The notes beneath the pieces were generated by a model. That model saw only the letters and a program-made list of their open reading frames with translations. It did no database searches and was not told where the DNA came from. From Microbacterium sp. LWO12-1.2 (GTDB lineage Bacteria > Actinomycetota > Actinomycetes > Actinomycetales > Microbacteriaceae), in contig NZ_JBEGII010000001.1 of assembly GCF_040675875.1 (NCBI RefSeq), positions 310,001 through 374,000 on the forward strand: DNA of 64,000 bases, read 5' to 3'. A program made the position numbers and the translations under genes. The first letter of the stretch is position 1. The number at the start of each line of letters is the position of its first letter. Shown in pieces: positions 17,389 through 26,694 of this stretch.

Positions 17389-18312
17389 ATGACCATGAGA
17401 ACGACCGACGACACCGAGGTGATCGTCACCGGAGTGGCACCGTCGCGCCGACGCCGGCAGCTGCGCAAGACCGCGGAGTCGTACGCCTTCCTCTCGCCCA
17501 CGATGATCCTGCTCTTCGTGCTGATGATCGTGCCGATCGTCATGGTGATCGGATACTCGTTCCAGGACAACGTCATCCTGAACAAGTCGCCCGAGTTCGT
17601 CGGCATCGCGAACTACGTCGAGATCCTCTCCGACCCGCGCTTCTGGAAGGCGACCGGCAACACGATCCTCTTCACGGTGGCGAGCGTGGTCGCGCACCTG
17701 ATCCTCGGTCTCGGCTTCGCGATGATGCTCAACAGCCCGCTGCTCGGGCGCTTCTCGCGGTCGATCTTCCGGGCCCTCTACATTCTTCCGTGGCTGTTCA
17801 CGGTCGCGGTCATCGCCGTCCTGTGGCGCATGCTCCTCGCCCCGAACGGCGTCGTCAACTTCCTGCTCAACACCGACATCGAATGGCTGGCCTCCCCGCA
17901 GCTCGCGCTGGGGACCATCATCTTCATCAACATCTGGGCGGGCTACCCGTTCTTCATGGTGAGCCTCCTCGCCGGTCTGCAGGGTGTCCCCGCCGAGCTG
18001 CATGAGGCGGCGACGGTCGACGGCGCCGGCAGCGTTCAGCGCTTCTGGAACGTCACGATCCCGCAGCTGCGTCCCATCATCGTCAGTCTCGTACTGCTCG
18101 ACCTGATCTGGACCTCGCAGCAGTTCGCCCTCATCTGGATGACGACGGGCGGTGGCCCGATCGACGTCACCGAGGTGCTCAGCACGTTCACCTACAAGCT
18201 GGCCTTCGCCAAGTACGACTTCTCGCTCGCCGCGACCTCGGCCGTCCTCGTGCTGCTGATGTCGATGGTGCTCGCCGTGTTCTACGTCCGTCACCAGAAA
18301 GCGAGGGACTGA
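17389..18312 (+). CDS. Sugar ABC transporter permease (MalF type)
   Basis: This 307-residue permease has six membrane helices and the cytosolic EAA loop ELHEAATVDGAGSVQRFWNV that docks onto the transporter ATPase. The N-terminal 40 residues are charged and cytosolic. ATG 17389 has an AAGGAG site 13 bases upstream; upstream in-frame starts fall in the non-coding spacer. It pairs with the MalG-type permease that follows after two bases. Confidence 0.93.
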   Translation: MTMRTTDDTEVIVTGVAPSRRRRQLRKTAESYAFLSPTMILLFVLMIVPIVMVIGYSFQDNVILNKSPEFVGIANYVEILSDPRFWKATGNTILFTVASVVAHLILGLGFAMMLNSPLLGRFSRSIFRALYILPWLFTVAVIAVLWRMLLAPNGVVNFLLNTDIEWLASPQLALGTIIFINIWAGYPFFMVSLLAGLQGVPAELHEAATVDGAGSVQRFWNVTIPQLRPIIVSLVLLDLIWTSQQFALIWMTTGGGPIDVTEVLSTFTYKLAFAKYDFSLAATSAVLVLLMSMVLAVFYVRHQKARD

Positions 18313-18314
18313 TC

Positions 18315-19160
18315 ATGGCTCTCACCGTCAAGAATCAGCAGCGGGCGTCCAAGGCCGCGCTCACCATCGGCCTCATCATCGGCGCGGTCTTCGCCGCCGG
18401 TCCCGTGCTGTGGATGCTCTCGAGCTCGTTCAAGTCGAACACGCAGATCTTCGAGCTCCCGCCGCGCCTGCTGACCGACACGTTCTCGTTCGACGCCTAC
18501 ATCGCGATCTTCACGAACCCCGAGACGATGCGGTTCTTCCTGAACAGCTACATCGTCGCCGGATCGGTCACGATCCTCACCCTGATCGTCGCGATCCAGG
18601 CGGCCTACGCCTTCAGCCGGTTCGAGTTCCGGGGCAAGCGCATCCTGAACGTGGTGATCGTCAGCGTGCAGGCCGTGCCGCCCATCACGCTGCTGATCCC
18701 GTACTTCGGGCTCATGGTCGCGCTGGGTCTCTACAACTCCTACGCCGGGCTGATCCTCACCTACATGGTGTTCACGCTGCCCTACGCGATCATCATGATG
18801 ACCGGCTACTTCAACACCCTTCCGAAGGAGCTCGACGAGGCCGTCCGGGTGGACGGCGCGGGTTCCATGACGGCGCTCTGGCGGATCCTCGTGCCGATCT
18901 CGGTGCCCGGCATCGTCTCGGTCGGCATCTACACGTTCATGATCGCGTGGAACGAGTACCTGTTCGCGCTGACGCTGACGCGCACGATCGACATGCGCAC
19001 GGTGCCGATCGGCATCCAGCTCCTCATGGGGCAGCACTCCTACGAGTGGAACCAGATCATGGCCATGAGCGTGCTCGGCTCGATCCCCGTGCTCATCCTC
19101 TTCCTCTTCTTCCAGCGGTACTTCATCAGCGGTCTCACCGCCGGGTCCGTGAAGAGCTGA
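18315..19160 (+). CDS. Sugar ABC transporter permease (MalG type)
   Basis: This 281-residue permease has six helices and the EAA loop ELDEAVRVDGAGSMTALWRI. It forms the heteromeric channel with the preceding permease. No ATP-binding subunit follows: the next gene is an aldolase. CUT1 systems in actinobacteria often share one ATPase (MsiK) encoded elsewhere, and that is the expected arrangement here. Confidence 0.93.
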   Translation: MALTVKNQQRASKAALTIGLIIGAVFAAGPVLWMLSSSFKSNTQIFELPPRLLTDTFSFDAYIAIFTNPETMRFFLNSYIVAGSVTILTLIVAIQAAYAFSRFEFRGKRILNVVIVSVQAVPPITLLIPYFGLMVALGLYNSYAGLILTYMVFTLPYAIIMMTGYFNTLPKELDEAVRVDGAGSMTALWRILVPISVPGIVSVGIYTFMIAWNEYLFALTLTRTIDMRTVPIGIQLLMGQHSYEWNQIMAMSVLGSIPVLILFLFFQRYFISGLTAGSVKS

Positions 19161-19207
19161 CAACGTCCCGTCCCACGCTCCGACCACCACGAAACAGGAG
19201 AAATCAA

Positions 19208-20071
19208 GTGCTCTACACCGGCAAATCCATCCTCGACGTCGCGAATGAGAACAACTTCGCCATCCCGGCGTTCAACATCAGCGACTGGGCGATGTTCAAC
19301 GGCATCATCGACATCAGCGAGGAACTGTCCGCACCGGTCATCATCGCGATCCACCCGGACGAGGTCTCGCACATCACGACCGACCTGATCGCCGCCATGC
19401 ACTCCCGTGCGCACCGCGCCAGTGTCCCCGTCGCGATCCACTGGGATCACGGTGGCACGTACGAGCAGATGATCACGGCGATCAAGGCCGGCTTCACGTC
19501 CGTGATGATCGACGCCTCGCTGCTTCCCTTCGATGAGAACGTCGCCCTCACGCGCAAGGTCGTCGAGGCTGCACACGCCGTGGGCATCCAGGTCGAGGGC
19601 GAGCTCGGAACGATCGGCGCGAACGACAGCTACGGCGAATCCGGCGCGGCCGAGATCATCTACACGAACCCGGAGGACGCGGTCCGTTTCGTGCAGGAGA
19701 CCGGCGTCGACAGCCTGGCCATCGCGATCGGGACCTCGCACGGCCTGTACCCCGCGGAGAAGAACCCCGAGCTGCGTCATGACCTGCTCGAGCAGATCAA
19801 GGCCGCGGTCGGCATCCCGCTCGTCCTGCACGGAGGGTCGTCGAACCCGGATTCCGAGCTGCGTCGTGCGGTCGAGCTCGGTGTGAACAAGATCAACATC
19901 TCGAGCGACATCAAGGTCTCGTACCACAACCGCATGCGCGAGATCCTCGGCACCGACGAGCGTCTGCGTGAGCCGAACGCGATCCAGCCCGAGCCGATCG
20001 CCGCCATGAAGGTGACTGCGGCTGAGAAGATCAGACTGTTCGGCGCCGACGGCAAGGCCGACCTGTACTGA
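19208..20071 (+). CDS. Class II fructose-bisphosphate aldolase-family protein
   Basis: This 287-residue metal-dependent ketose-bisphosphate aldolase has H78-W-D80-H81-G at the active site (D80 as base, H81 as zinc ligand), VEGELGTIG with a metal-site glutamate, GTSHGLY and LHGGSS with further zinc histidines, and KINISSD for phosphate binding. The family cleaves fructose-1,6-, tagatose-1,6- or related bisphosphates into triose phosphates. It is smaller than the housekeeping actinobacterial class II Fba (about 340 residues) and resembles the tagatose/GatY-type group. The start is GTG with ACAGGAG 8 bases upstream. Its operon position makes it the cleavage step for the imported sugar. Confidence 0.88.
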   Translation: MLYTGKSILDVANENNFAIPAFNISDWAMFNGIIDISEELSAPVIIAIHPDEVSHITTDLIAAMHSRAHRASVPVAIHWDHGGTYEQMITAIKAGFTSVMIDASLLPFDENVALTRKVVEAAHAVGIQVEGELGTIGANDSYGESGAAEIIYTNPEDAVRFVQETGVDSLAIAIGTSHGLYPAEKNPELRHDLLEQIKAAVGIPLVLHGGSSNPDSELRRAVELGVNKINISSDIKVSYHNRMREILGTDERLREPNAIQPEPIAAMKVTAAEKIRLFGADGKADLY

Positions 20072-20108
20072 CCGGCACGCACGTTTCGAGGGTGAGGGCG
20101 ATCGAGCG

Positions 20109-21317
20109 ATGATCGAAGTCGTGGACAGGCAGCTCGTGCTCGGGCTCGGCGGAACGGTCGACTACGAACTGCGGTGGGATTCCGCAGTGCTCGATCGGCT
20201 GGCGTTCGAGCACCGCGTGCGGCGGCACGAGCTGACTGCCTCGGCGCCGATCGTCCATGAGCGTTCGCTCCTGGTCGCCGTCCTCGCCCTCGTCGCGGCG
20301 GGGACAGGGGCGGAGAGGTTCGTCGCGTCGTCGGAGGTGGTCGAGGCGTTCTCCTCCCACTTCGACTACGCGGTGACCCTGGGTGGGACCGGCGTGCGGG
20401 CCGGTCTCGTGCTCGACAGCCTCGGCATCCCCAGCGTGCAGCATCTGGTGAGCATCGACGACAACGTGCGCCGGCTGCTGCCGCCGGGGGTGTCCTTCGT
20501 CTCATCCGCCACGGAGGACACCCTCGACCCGCACCTGATCGTGCAGTACCCCGTCGGCGCCCATGTGCGGTTGCTGGACGGCGACATCATCTCGCCCAGC
20601 GCGAATCGGCTGATCTTCGCGAACGACCCCCCGAATCGCGAGATGCGCCTGGCTCCCGCGCTGGGCGAGGTGCTCGCGACGGCCGGAGTGTTCCTGGTGT
20701 CGGGTTTCAACACCATGCAGGACCACGCGCTGCTCGCGCAGCGACTGGATGAGCTGCAGCAGGCCATGCGCGCGCTGCCGGCCGAAGCGCTCGTCTACTA
20801 CGAGGACGCCGGCTTCTACACCCGCGCCTTCTCCGAGACCGTCCGGGCGCAGCTGCTGCCGCGCATCGACGTGTACGGCATGAACGAGGACGAGCTGCAG
20901 GAGTACCTGGGCCGCGCGGTCGACCTGCTCGATCCGGAGGACGTGACCCGTGCGCTCGGTGAGATCCGTGCGCTCATCCCCGTCCCTGCTCTCGTCGTGC
21001 ACACCCGTCACTGGGCGCTCGCGGTGGGCCCCGACGCCGCCAGGCACCGTGCCGCGCTGGAGAGCGCGGTGCGGGTTTCTGCGACGCGCTACCGGCTCGG
21101 TGACGGGTTCACGGCAGCGGACGCCGAGCAGACGGCGACCATGGATCGGCATCGCGGAGGAGTGGCGCTCGTCGCCGCGGTCGAGGGTGCGGTGGCGGAT
21201 GCCGTCGGTGTGCCCGCCTTCTCGCTCGATGTCGAGACGCCCACGACGATCGGCCTCGGCGACACCTTCGTCGGAGGTTTCCTCGCCGCGCACGCTCAGC
21301 ATGGAGAACGCCCATGA
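20109..21317 (+). CDS. ADP-dependent phosphofructokinase/glucokinase-family sugar kinase
   Basis: This 402-residue protein is of the ADP_PFK_GK type. The N-terminal GLGGTVDYEL, the middle HLIVQYPVGAHVRL and ANRLIFANDPPN (sugar and nucleotide pocket), GFNTMQDH, and the C-terminal GLGDTFVGG with catalytic base D385 match the archaeal ADP-dependent glucokinase/phosphofructokinase fold. These enzymes use ADP rather than ATP and phosphorylate glucose and/or fructose-6-phosphate. The family is characteristic of archaea and metazoa and less usual in bacteria. It lies between the aldolase and the isomerase, so it is the operon's only kinase. Donor and substrate need testing; a PfkB-like ATP kinase is the alternative reading. 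Confidence 0.75.
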   Translation: MIEVVDRQLVLGLGGTVDYELRWDSAVLDRLAFEHRVRRHELTASAPIVHERSLLVAVLALVAAGTGAERFVASSEVVEAFSSHFDYAVTLGGTGVRAGLVLDSLGIPSVQHLVSIDDNVRRLLPPGVSFVSSATEDTLDPHLIVQYPVGAHVRLLDGDIISPSANRLIFANDPPNREMRLAPALGEVLATAGVFLVSGFNTMQDHALLAQRLDELQQAMRALPAEALVYYEDAGFYTRAFSETVRAQLLPRIDVYGMNEDELQEYLGRAVDLLDPEDVTRALGEIRALIPVPALVVHTRHWALAVGPDAARHRAALESAVRVSATRYRLGDGFTAADAEQTATMDRHRGGVALVAAVEGAVADAVGVPAFSLDVETPTTIGLGDTFVGGFLAAHAQHGERP

Positions 21318-22291
21318 AGCCGATCGTCCTCTCGTCGAACCGCCCTCCGGAGCGCTTCTACCGCGGGGGAGCGGCGCTGTGCGCCTTCCGCGGCGAGTCC
21401 GTCACTGCCGAGCGCGAGCCGGAGGACTGGGTCGCATCGACCACGACCATCCGTGGGGAGCAGTCGCTCGGTCTGAGCACGCTCCCGGACGGACGCGTGC
21501 TGCGCGATGCGATCGACGAGGATCCGATCGGCTGGCTCGGAGACGCCCATGCCCGGCGCTGGGGTGCGGACGCCCGGCTGCTCGTGAAGCTCTTGGACGC
21601 CGGTCAGCGGCTGCCGGTGCACGCGCACCCGCACGACGACTTCGCCGCATCGCACCTCGGGCGTGCGCACGGCAAGGCCGAGGCCTGGTACATCCTCGAG
21701 GGTGGCCCTGTGCACATCGGCCTGCGCGAGGAGGTCTCGCAGGAGACCCTCGCCGACCTCGTCTCCCGTCAGGACGTCGACGCGCTCCTCGGGCTCCTGC
21801 ACGAGATCCCGGTGCAGCCGGGCGACGTGGTGTGGGTTCCCGCCGGTGAGCTGCACGCCATCGGCGCCGGCGTGCTGCTGCTCGAGCTGCAGCAGCCGGA
21901 GGACCTGTCGATCCTGCTCGAGTGGGACGGCTTCGCGATCGACGGACCGGGGGAGGGACACCTCGGATTGGGCTTCGACCTCGCGCTCACCGCCGTGACG
22001 ACCACCGCGCGCAGCGCCGTCGACATGGGGGCGCTCGTGCACGCCGCGCCCCCATCCGGATCGGTGCTCCCTCGAGCCGCAGACGAGTATTTCCGCCTCG
22101 AGCGGCTGCCCCTGCACGGTGCCGCCGTGATCGACCCCGGATTCTCGGTCGTGGTCGTGGTCAGGGGCGTCGCCGACCTCGACGGCCTCGTGCTCACGAC
22201 GGGAGCGACGGTGCTGGTGCCCGCCGCAACGGGGCGCGTGCAGGTCAGTGGCGATGCTGAACTGCTGATCGCCCGTCCACCGGCCCCCTGA
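21314..22291 (+). CDS. manA: Class I mannose-6-phosphate isomerase-like protein
   Basis: This 325-residue cupin is of the type I phosphomannose isomerase family. Zinc-site segments are VHAHPHDDFA, the GKAEAWYIL glutamate and PAGELHAIGAG. The family interconverts mannose-6-phosphate and fructose-6-phosphate. The N-terminal part is shorter than in classical ManA (about 390 residues), as in the compact bacterial group. The ATG overlaps the kinase stop (ATGA), showing tight coupling. In this operon it could convert the kinase product to fructose-6-phosphate. A different aldose-6-phosphate specificity is possible. Confidence 0.8.
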   Translation: MKPIVLSSNRPPERFYRGGAALCAFRGESVTAEREPEDWVASTTTIRGEQSLGLSTLPDGRVLRDAIDEDPIGWLGDAHARRWGADARLLVKLLDAGQRLPVHAHPHDDFAASHLGRAHGKAEAWYILEGGPVHIGLREEVSQETLADLVSRQDVDALLGLLHEIPVQPGDVVWVPAGELHAIGAGVLLLELQQPEDLSILLEWDGFAIDGPGEGHLGLGFDLALTAVTTTARSAVDMGALVHAAPPSGSVLPRAADEYFRLERLPLHGAAVIDPGFSVVVVVRGVADLDGLVLTTGATVLVPAATGRVQVSGDAELLIARPPAP

Positions 22292-22331
22292 GCGCGGTCG
22301 GAGCACGGATCGAGCCGTGATCAGCGGCGGC

Positions 22332-22337
22332 TAGACT
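22332..22337 (+). promoter_or_regulatory. -10 hexamer of a leaderless promoter (DUF3817-guaA)
   Basis: TAGACT ends 6 bases before ATG 22344; there is no ribosome site between them. Confidence 0.65.
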
Positions 22338-22343
22338 GGACGC

Positions 22344-22835
22344 ATGCCCGAACCGAAAGTCGCCAGCTTTCCGGCGATCCGCGGTGCGCTGAAGTTCTAC
22401 CAGATCGCGTCGATCATCACCGGAGTCATGCTGCTCCTGCTGGTCGCCGAGATGGTGCTGAAGTACACGCCGATCCACCTCGAGCTCTTCGCCGGAGGAT
22501 CCGGCGGACCGCTCTGGTTCGCCCCGGTCGTCGAAGGCCCCGAAGGACTCGAGTCGACGGGTGACGGGCTCAACCTGTCGCTGTTCATCCTCGTGGCCCA
22601 CGGCTGGTTCTACGTCGTGTACCTGTTCGCGTGCTTCCGGATGTGGAGCCTGATGCGCTGGCCGTTCCTGCGCTTCATCCTGCTCGCACTCGGCGGTGTC
22701 ATCCCGCTGCTGTCCTTCATCATGGAGGCGACCGTCGCTCGCGACGTCAAGTCCTACCTCGCCACCAGGGAGGCTGCAGACGCTGCGACCAGCGCTGCGA
22801 CCGACCCGAGAACCGCCCCGGAAGGTGTCCGTTGA
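22344..22835 (+). CDS. DUF3817 family membrane protein
   Basis: This 163-residue protein has three hydrophobic segments (about 20-40, 75-100 and 105-130) and matches the DUF3817 layout of small actinobacterial membrane proteins. Its function is unknown. The stop overlaps the TTG start of guaA (TTGA), so the two are translationally coupled; this pairing is the strongest clue to its context. The C-terminal tail is Ala/Thr-rich. Confidence 0.75.
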   Translation: MPEPKVASFPAIRGALKFYQIASIITGVMLLLLVAEMVLKYTPIHLELFAGGSGGPLWFAPVVEGPEGLESTGDGLNLSLFILVAHGWFYVVYLFACFRMWSLMRWPFLRFILLALGGVIPLLSFIMEATVARDVKSYLATREAADAATSAATDPRTAPEGVR

Positions 22836-24418
22836 CCGAGCAGTCCGAGACCCAGCAGCGCCCTGCGCTCGTCGTCGACTTCGGCGCGCAGTACGCGCAG
22901 CTGATCGCCCGTCGTGTCCGCGAGGCGGGCGTCTACAGCGAGATCGTCCCGCACACCGCCACGGCGGCGGAGATCGCGGCGAAGAACCCGGTGGCCATCA
23001 TCCTCTCCGGCGGACCGTCGTCGGTGTACGAAGAGGGCGCTCCGCGCCTCGACCCTGCGGTCTTCGAGCTCGGCGTTCCCACGCTCGGCATCTGCTACGG
23101 ATTCCAGTACATGGCCCAGACCCTCGGCGGCGAGGTCGCGAACACCGGTCTGCGCGAGTACGGCGCGACGGACGCTGTGATCACGGGTGACGGCGGAACC
23201 CTGCTGGGTGGTCAGCCCCTCGAGCAGAACGTCTGGATGAGCCACGGCGACCAGGTCGCCACGGCCCCGGAGGGCTTCGACGTGCTCGCCACGACGGATG
23301 CGACCAAGGTCGCGGCCTTCGCGAACGAGGAGCGTGGCTTCTACGGTGTGCAGTGGCACCCCGAGGTCAAGCACTCCGACCACGGCCAGCGCGTGATCGA
23401 GAACTTCCTGCACAAGGGTGCGGGCCTCGCCTCCGCCTGGAACAGCGGCAACGTGATCGCCGAGCAGATCGAGCGCATCCGCGAGCAGGTCGGCGACGCA
23501 CGCGTGATCTCGGCTCTCTCCGGTGGCGTCGACTCCGCCGTCTCCACGGCCCTCGTCCACAAGGCGATCGGCGACCAGCTCACCGCGGTCTTCGTCGACC
23601 ACGGCCTTCTCCGCAAGGGCGAGCGCGAGCAGGTCGAGAAGGACTACGTCGAGTCCACCGGTGTGCGTCTGATCACGGTCGATGCGGCCGACACCTTCCT
23701 CGGTCACCTCCAGGGCGTGACCGACCCGGAGGAGAAGCGCAAGATCATCGGCCGCGAGTTCATCCGCGCGTTCGAGAAGGTGCAGCTCGACCTCGTCGCC
23801 GAAGCGAAGGCTTCAGGCGGCGCCCCCGTGAAGTTCCTCGTGCAGGGCACGCTGTACCCCGACGTCGTCGAGTCCGGCGGTGGCGCGGGCACCGCGAACA
23901 TCAAGTCGCACCACAACGTGGGCGGACTGCCCGACGACCTCGACTTCGAGCTGATCGAACCGCTGCGCGCCCTGTTCAAGGACGAGGTCCGCGCGATCGG
24001 CCGCGAGCTCGGCATTCCCGAGGCCATCGTCGGACGCCAGCCGTTCCCCGGCCCCGGCCTCGGCATCCGCATCATCGGCGAGGTCACGCAGGACCGTCTC
24101 GACATCCTGCGCGAAGCCGACGCGATCGCCCGCGAAGAGCTGACCAAGGCCGGCCTCGACCAGGAGATCTGGCAGTGCCCCGTCGTGCTCCTCGCCGACG
24201 TGCGCTCGGTGGGCGTGCAGGGCGACGGCCGCACCTACGGCCACCCGATCGTGCTGCGCCCGGTGTCGAGCGAAGACGCCATGACCGCCGACTGGACGCG
24301 TCTGCCGTACGACGTGCTCTCGAAGATCTCCAACCGCATCACCAACGGGGTGCGCGACGTCAACCGCGTCGTGCTCGACGTCACGTCGAAGCCGCCGGGA
24401 ACGATCGAGTGGGAGTAG
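22832..24418 (+). CDS. guaA: GMP synthase (glutamine-hydrolysing)
   Basis: This 528-residue enzyme converts XMP, ATP and glutamine to GMP, the last step of guanylate synthesis. The class I amidotransferase domain (about 1-205) has [18 protein letters not shown], nucleophile cysteine in [10 protein letters not shown] and the HPE of WHPEVKHSD. The ATP pyrophosphatase P-loop is SGGVDSAVS. The C-terminal dimerisation domain ends with the conserved KPPGTIEWE. The start is taken as TTG 22832 because it overlaps the DUF3817 stop and gives the normal family length; no nearer ATG or GTG precedes the conserved N-terminus. Confidence 0.97.
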   Translation: MTEQSETQQRPALVVDFGAQYAQLIARRVREAGVYSEIVPHTATAAEIAAKNPVAIILSGGPSSVYEEGAPRLDPAVFELGVPTLGICYGFQYMAQTLGGEVANTGLREYGATDAVITGDGGTLLGGQPLEQNVWMSHGDQVATAPEGFDVLATTDATKVAAFANEERGFYGVQWHPEVKHSDHGQRVIENFLHKGAGLASAWNSGNVIAEQIERIREQVGDARVISALSGGVDSAVSTALVHKAIGDQLTAVFVDHGLLRKGEREQVEKDYVESTGVRLITVDAADTFLGHLQGVTDPEEKRKIIGREFIRAFEKVQLDLVAEAKASGGAPVKFLVQGTLYPDVVESGGGAGTANIKSHHNVGGLPDDLDFELIEPLRALFKDEVRAIGRELGIPEAIVGRQPFPGPGLGIRIIGEVTQDRLDILREADAIAREELTKAGLDQEIWQCPVVLLADVRSVGVQGDGRTYGHPIVLRPVSSEDAMTADWTRLPYDVLSKISNRITNGVRDVNRVVLDVTSKPPGTIEWE

Positions 24419-24426
24419 GGAGCGCG

Positions 24427-25815
24427 ATGCTCCCCGATGCGGCGCCGGTTCTCCCCGACGCCGAGTACCTCGTCCTGTCGAGCCGTCTGATCCCGGGGCT
24501 CGACGGCGGGTACACGATCGCGACGCTTGCGCGTACCCGGCAGCTCGCCGGTGCCGGTGTCGCCGAGGGTGCCGGTCCGCAACTGCTGACGTTCGACCCG
24601 GGAACGCTCGAGGCTCATGCCGAGCACCGGGAGACCTTCCGGCAGCGCGGCGCGCTCACCGACACCTCGCGGATGCGCAACCTGTTCGACGAGGCACGGG
24701 ACGACGGCGGCGGCGCGGCCGAGTGGCTGCGCGCCGCGGCGGACCCGACGCTCACTGCGCGAGGTGGCGTCGAGTACCGCACGATCGCCGACACGGCAGG
24801 GCGCCCGTTCGTCGCTCTTCCTGTCATCTCCGGCGACCCCGACTGGCACCTGAGCCGTGAAGCCGTGCAGGTCTACGACGCCGACGGCGCTGTGGTCGGG
24901 GGAGTCGCCGGGTTCGGCGGGCTCTACCTGGCGTGGTTGGAGCACATCGCGGCCGGCCTGGGCGAGCGGCCGATCGTCGTGATCTGCGAGTCGCGCCAGC
25001 TCGGAGAGCTCATCGCCTCGTGGGCGGATCCGCGCGTGCGCATCGTCCACACCATCCACACGATCCATCTGGAAGCGCCGTACACGGCAGACGCCCCGAT
25101 GAACACCCTCTGGACGCGCTGGTTGGGCCTCGCCGATCGTTTCGACGGGGTGATCTGGCCGACAGCGACCCAGCGCGACGACGTGGTGGCTCGCTTCGGC
25201 GCGAGCGCGCACCACGCGGTCGTCCCGAATCCGATCCCCGCCGTCACGCGGCGTGATGACCTGCGCGAGGACGGCCTCGTCGTCGTGCTCGGTCGCCTGG
25301 CACCGGGCAAGCGGGTGGATCACGCGATCCGTGCCTTCCTGGCCGCCGACGTGCCGGGGGCCCGGATGGAGATCTGGGGCGGCGGTCCCGAGCAGGAACG
25401 CCTTGCCGCGTTGATCGAGGAGCTCGGAGCGAGCGACCGGGTTGTGCTCTCCGGATACACCGACGACCCCGGTCGTGTGCTCGATCGTGCCGCGCTGGTG
25501 GTGACGGCGACGGCCTTCGAAGGGCAGCCGCTGTCGATCGTCGAGGCACTGCTGCACGGGGCGCCCGTCGTGTCCTACGACGCGCGCTACGGCATCCGTG
25601 ACGTGCTGCAGCAGGGTGGTGGCGTGCTGGTGCCCGGCGGCGACGTCGACGCGCTGGGCGCGGCCGTGCGGCGCGTGCTCACGGATGACGCGCTGCGCAC
25701 CCGGTTGGGCGAGGAAGGTCCAGCGGTCGCGGCCGCTTGGAGCCCCGAGCGCTCGCTCGCCGCCCTCACCGATGTGATCGCCGACGTCGTGCAGCGCCCC
25801 TCGCGTCGCGCCTGA
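24427..25815 (+). CDS. Family 4 glycosyltransferase
   Basis: This 462-residue protein has a GT-B fold. The C-terminal half carries the GT4 signatures VVVLGRLAPGKRVDHAIRAF (sugar-nucleotide domain start) and TATAFEGQPLSIVEALLHG (the E-x7-E region). The N-terminal half, with YTIATLARTRQLA and HTIHTIHLEAPYT, resembles poly(glycerol-phosphate) glucosyltransferase (TagE/TarM-like) proteins, so transfer to a wall polymer is possible but uncertain. It starts 8 bases after guaA with a GGGAG site and is probably co-transcribed with it. There are no membrane helices. Confidence 0.8.
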   Translation: MLPDAAPVLPDAEYLVLSSRLIPGLDGGYTIATLARTRQLAGAGVAEGAGPQLLTFDPGTLEAHAEHRETFRQRGALTDTSRMRNLFDEARDDGGGAAEWLRAAADPTLTARGGVEYRTIADTAGRPFVALPVISGDPDWHLSREAVQVYDADGAVVGGVAGFGGLYLAWLEHIAAGLGERPIVVICESRQLGELIASWADPRVRIVHTIHTIHLEAPYTADAPMNTLWTRWLGLADRFDGVIWPTATQRDDVVARFGASAHHAVVPNPIPAVTRRDDLREDGLVVVLGRLAPGKRVDHAIRAFLAADVPGARMEIWGGGPEQERLAALIEELGASDRVVLSGYTDDPGRVLDRAALVVTATAFEGQPLSIVEALLHGAPVVSYDARYGIRDVLQQGGGVLVPGGDVDALGAAVRRVLTDDALRTRLGEEGPAVAAAWSPERSLAALTDVIADVVQRPSRRA

Positions 25816-25850
25816 TCGGTTCCTGCTGGTCCACGGCGGTCGCGTTGATG

Positions 25851-25870
25851 GTCGCTCCTGGAGGAGCGAC
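25851..25870. terminator. Hairpin between convergent genes
   Basis: GTCGCTCCT (25851-25859) pairs perfectly with AGGAGCGAC (25862-25870) with only two unpaired bases between. It lies in the 82-base gap between the glycosyltransferase and the alkylation-repair gene. Confidence 0.55.
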
Positions 25871-25897
25871 GCGCATGCTCTGCGACCGGAGGACCGC

Positions 25898-26563
25898 TCA
25901 GAGGTGCTTCAGCGCCTCGCGGCGAGACAGCGGCGAGAGGTCGCGGGCGTCGACGAAGGCGCGCACCCAGTCGGGGTCGATCCGCGCCATCTCGCGCAGA
26001 GCCCAGCCGATCGCCTTGCGGATGAAGAACTCGCGGTCGGCGGCGTTCGCGTCGATCACGGTGGTGAGCAGGTCACGGTCGGTCTCGCCGCGGCGTCCGA
26101 GCTGCGCGATGATGCTGGCGCGGCGGATCCACATGTCCACATCACCGGACCAGTCCCGCAGCAGCGGAGTCATCTCGCCGGGGTGGGCAGCCAGCGTCTC
26201 CGCGAGTCGGTGCGCGATCTCGTCGACGTGATCCCACCAGGCACCGGTGCGGATCATCTCCTCGTGCACCGGGAGCATGTCGAGCCGCGCACGCAGCGGA
26301 CGCAGCGCGGTCAGCGTGGTCGCGGCGTAGCGCTCCTCGCGATGGGTGGCGTCGCGCCAGAGGAGCAGGGCGGCGCCCCGCAGCAGCTCTGGATCGGTCA
26401 GCCCCTTGGCCTGCGCGGAGACCAGCCGGCGCACGAGCGGCATCCGCACCCCGTAGAACGGCATCGACGACTTCATGTACGACTGCTGCGCGGGCGCGAG
26501 TGCCGGATCTGCGGCGTCGAGAAGGGCGAGGCGTATCCGTGTCGCGAGCTCTGCAGAAGGCAC
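25898..26563 (-). CDS. DNA alkylation repair (AlkD-like HEAT-repeat) protein
   Basis: This 221-residue all-helical protein has the AlkD/PF08713 pattern: FYGVRMPLVRRLV near the N-terminus, WDHVDEIAHRL, WIRRASIIAQLG, FFIRKAIGWALREMA and DPDWVRAFVDA. AlkD removes positively charged alkylated bases such as 7-methylguanine and 3-methyladenine. The start is GTG 26563, preceded at 7 bases by a TAGACT hexamer, which implies a leaderless transcript; the longer upstream frame would cross that promoter. It is monocistronic. Confidence 0.85.
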   Translation of the reverse strand: MPSAELATRIRLALLDAADPALAPAQQSYMKSSMPFYGVRMPLVRRLVSAQAKGLTDPELLRGAALLLWRDATHREERYAATTLTALRPLRARLDMLPVHEEMIRTGAWWDHVDEIAHRLAETLAAHPGEMTPLLRDWSGDVDMWIRRASIIAQLGRRGETDRDLLTTVIDANAADREFFIRKAIGWALREMARIDPDWVRAFVDARDLSPLSRREALKHL

Positions 26564-26570
26564 GAGGGCG

Positions 26571-26576
26571 AGTCTA
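26571..26576 (-). promoter_or_regulatory. -10 hexamer of a leaderless promoter (AlkD-like gene)
   Basis: On the minus strand TAGACT ends 7 bases before GTG 26563, and it fixes that start against longer open frames. Confidence 0.6.
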
Positions 26577-26617
26577 GGAGGACGAGGAGAAGAATCTTCA
26601 GAAAAAGTTCTGAGGGA

Positions 26618-26644
26618 TGTCGATCCCGGTCGTTTCCGTTCGAC
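26618..26644 (+). promoter_or_regulatory. Candidate ECF42-dependent promoter
   Basis: TGTCGA (26618-26623) followed after 17 bases by CGAC (26641-26644) agrees with the motif I recall for ECF42 targets (TGTCGA at -35, CGA/TC at -10). It lies about 50 bases before the DGPF gene, the usual target of its partner sigma factor. Confidence 0.7.
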
Positions 26645-26694
26645 GTCTTTAGTGAGAGGGTCGACAGACGGCCCACCGACCAAGGAGAAACCTC

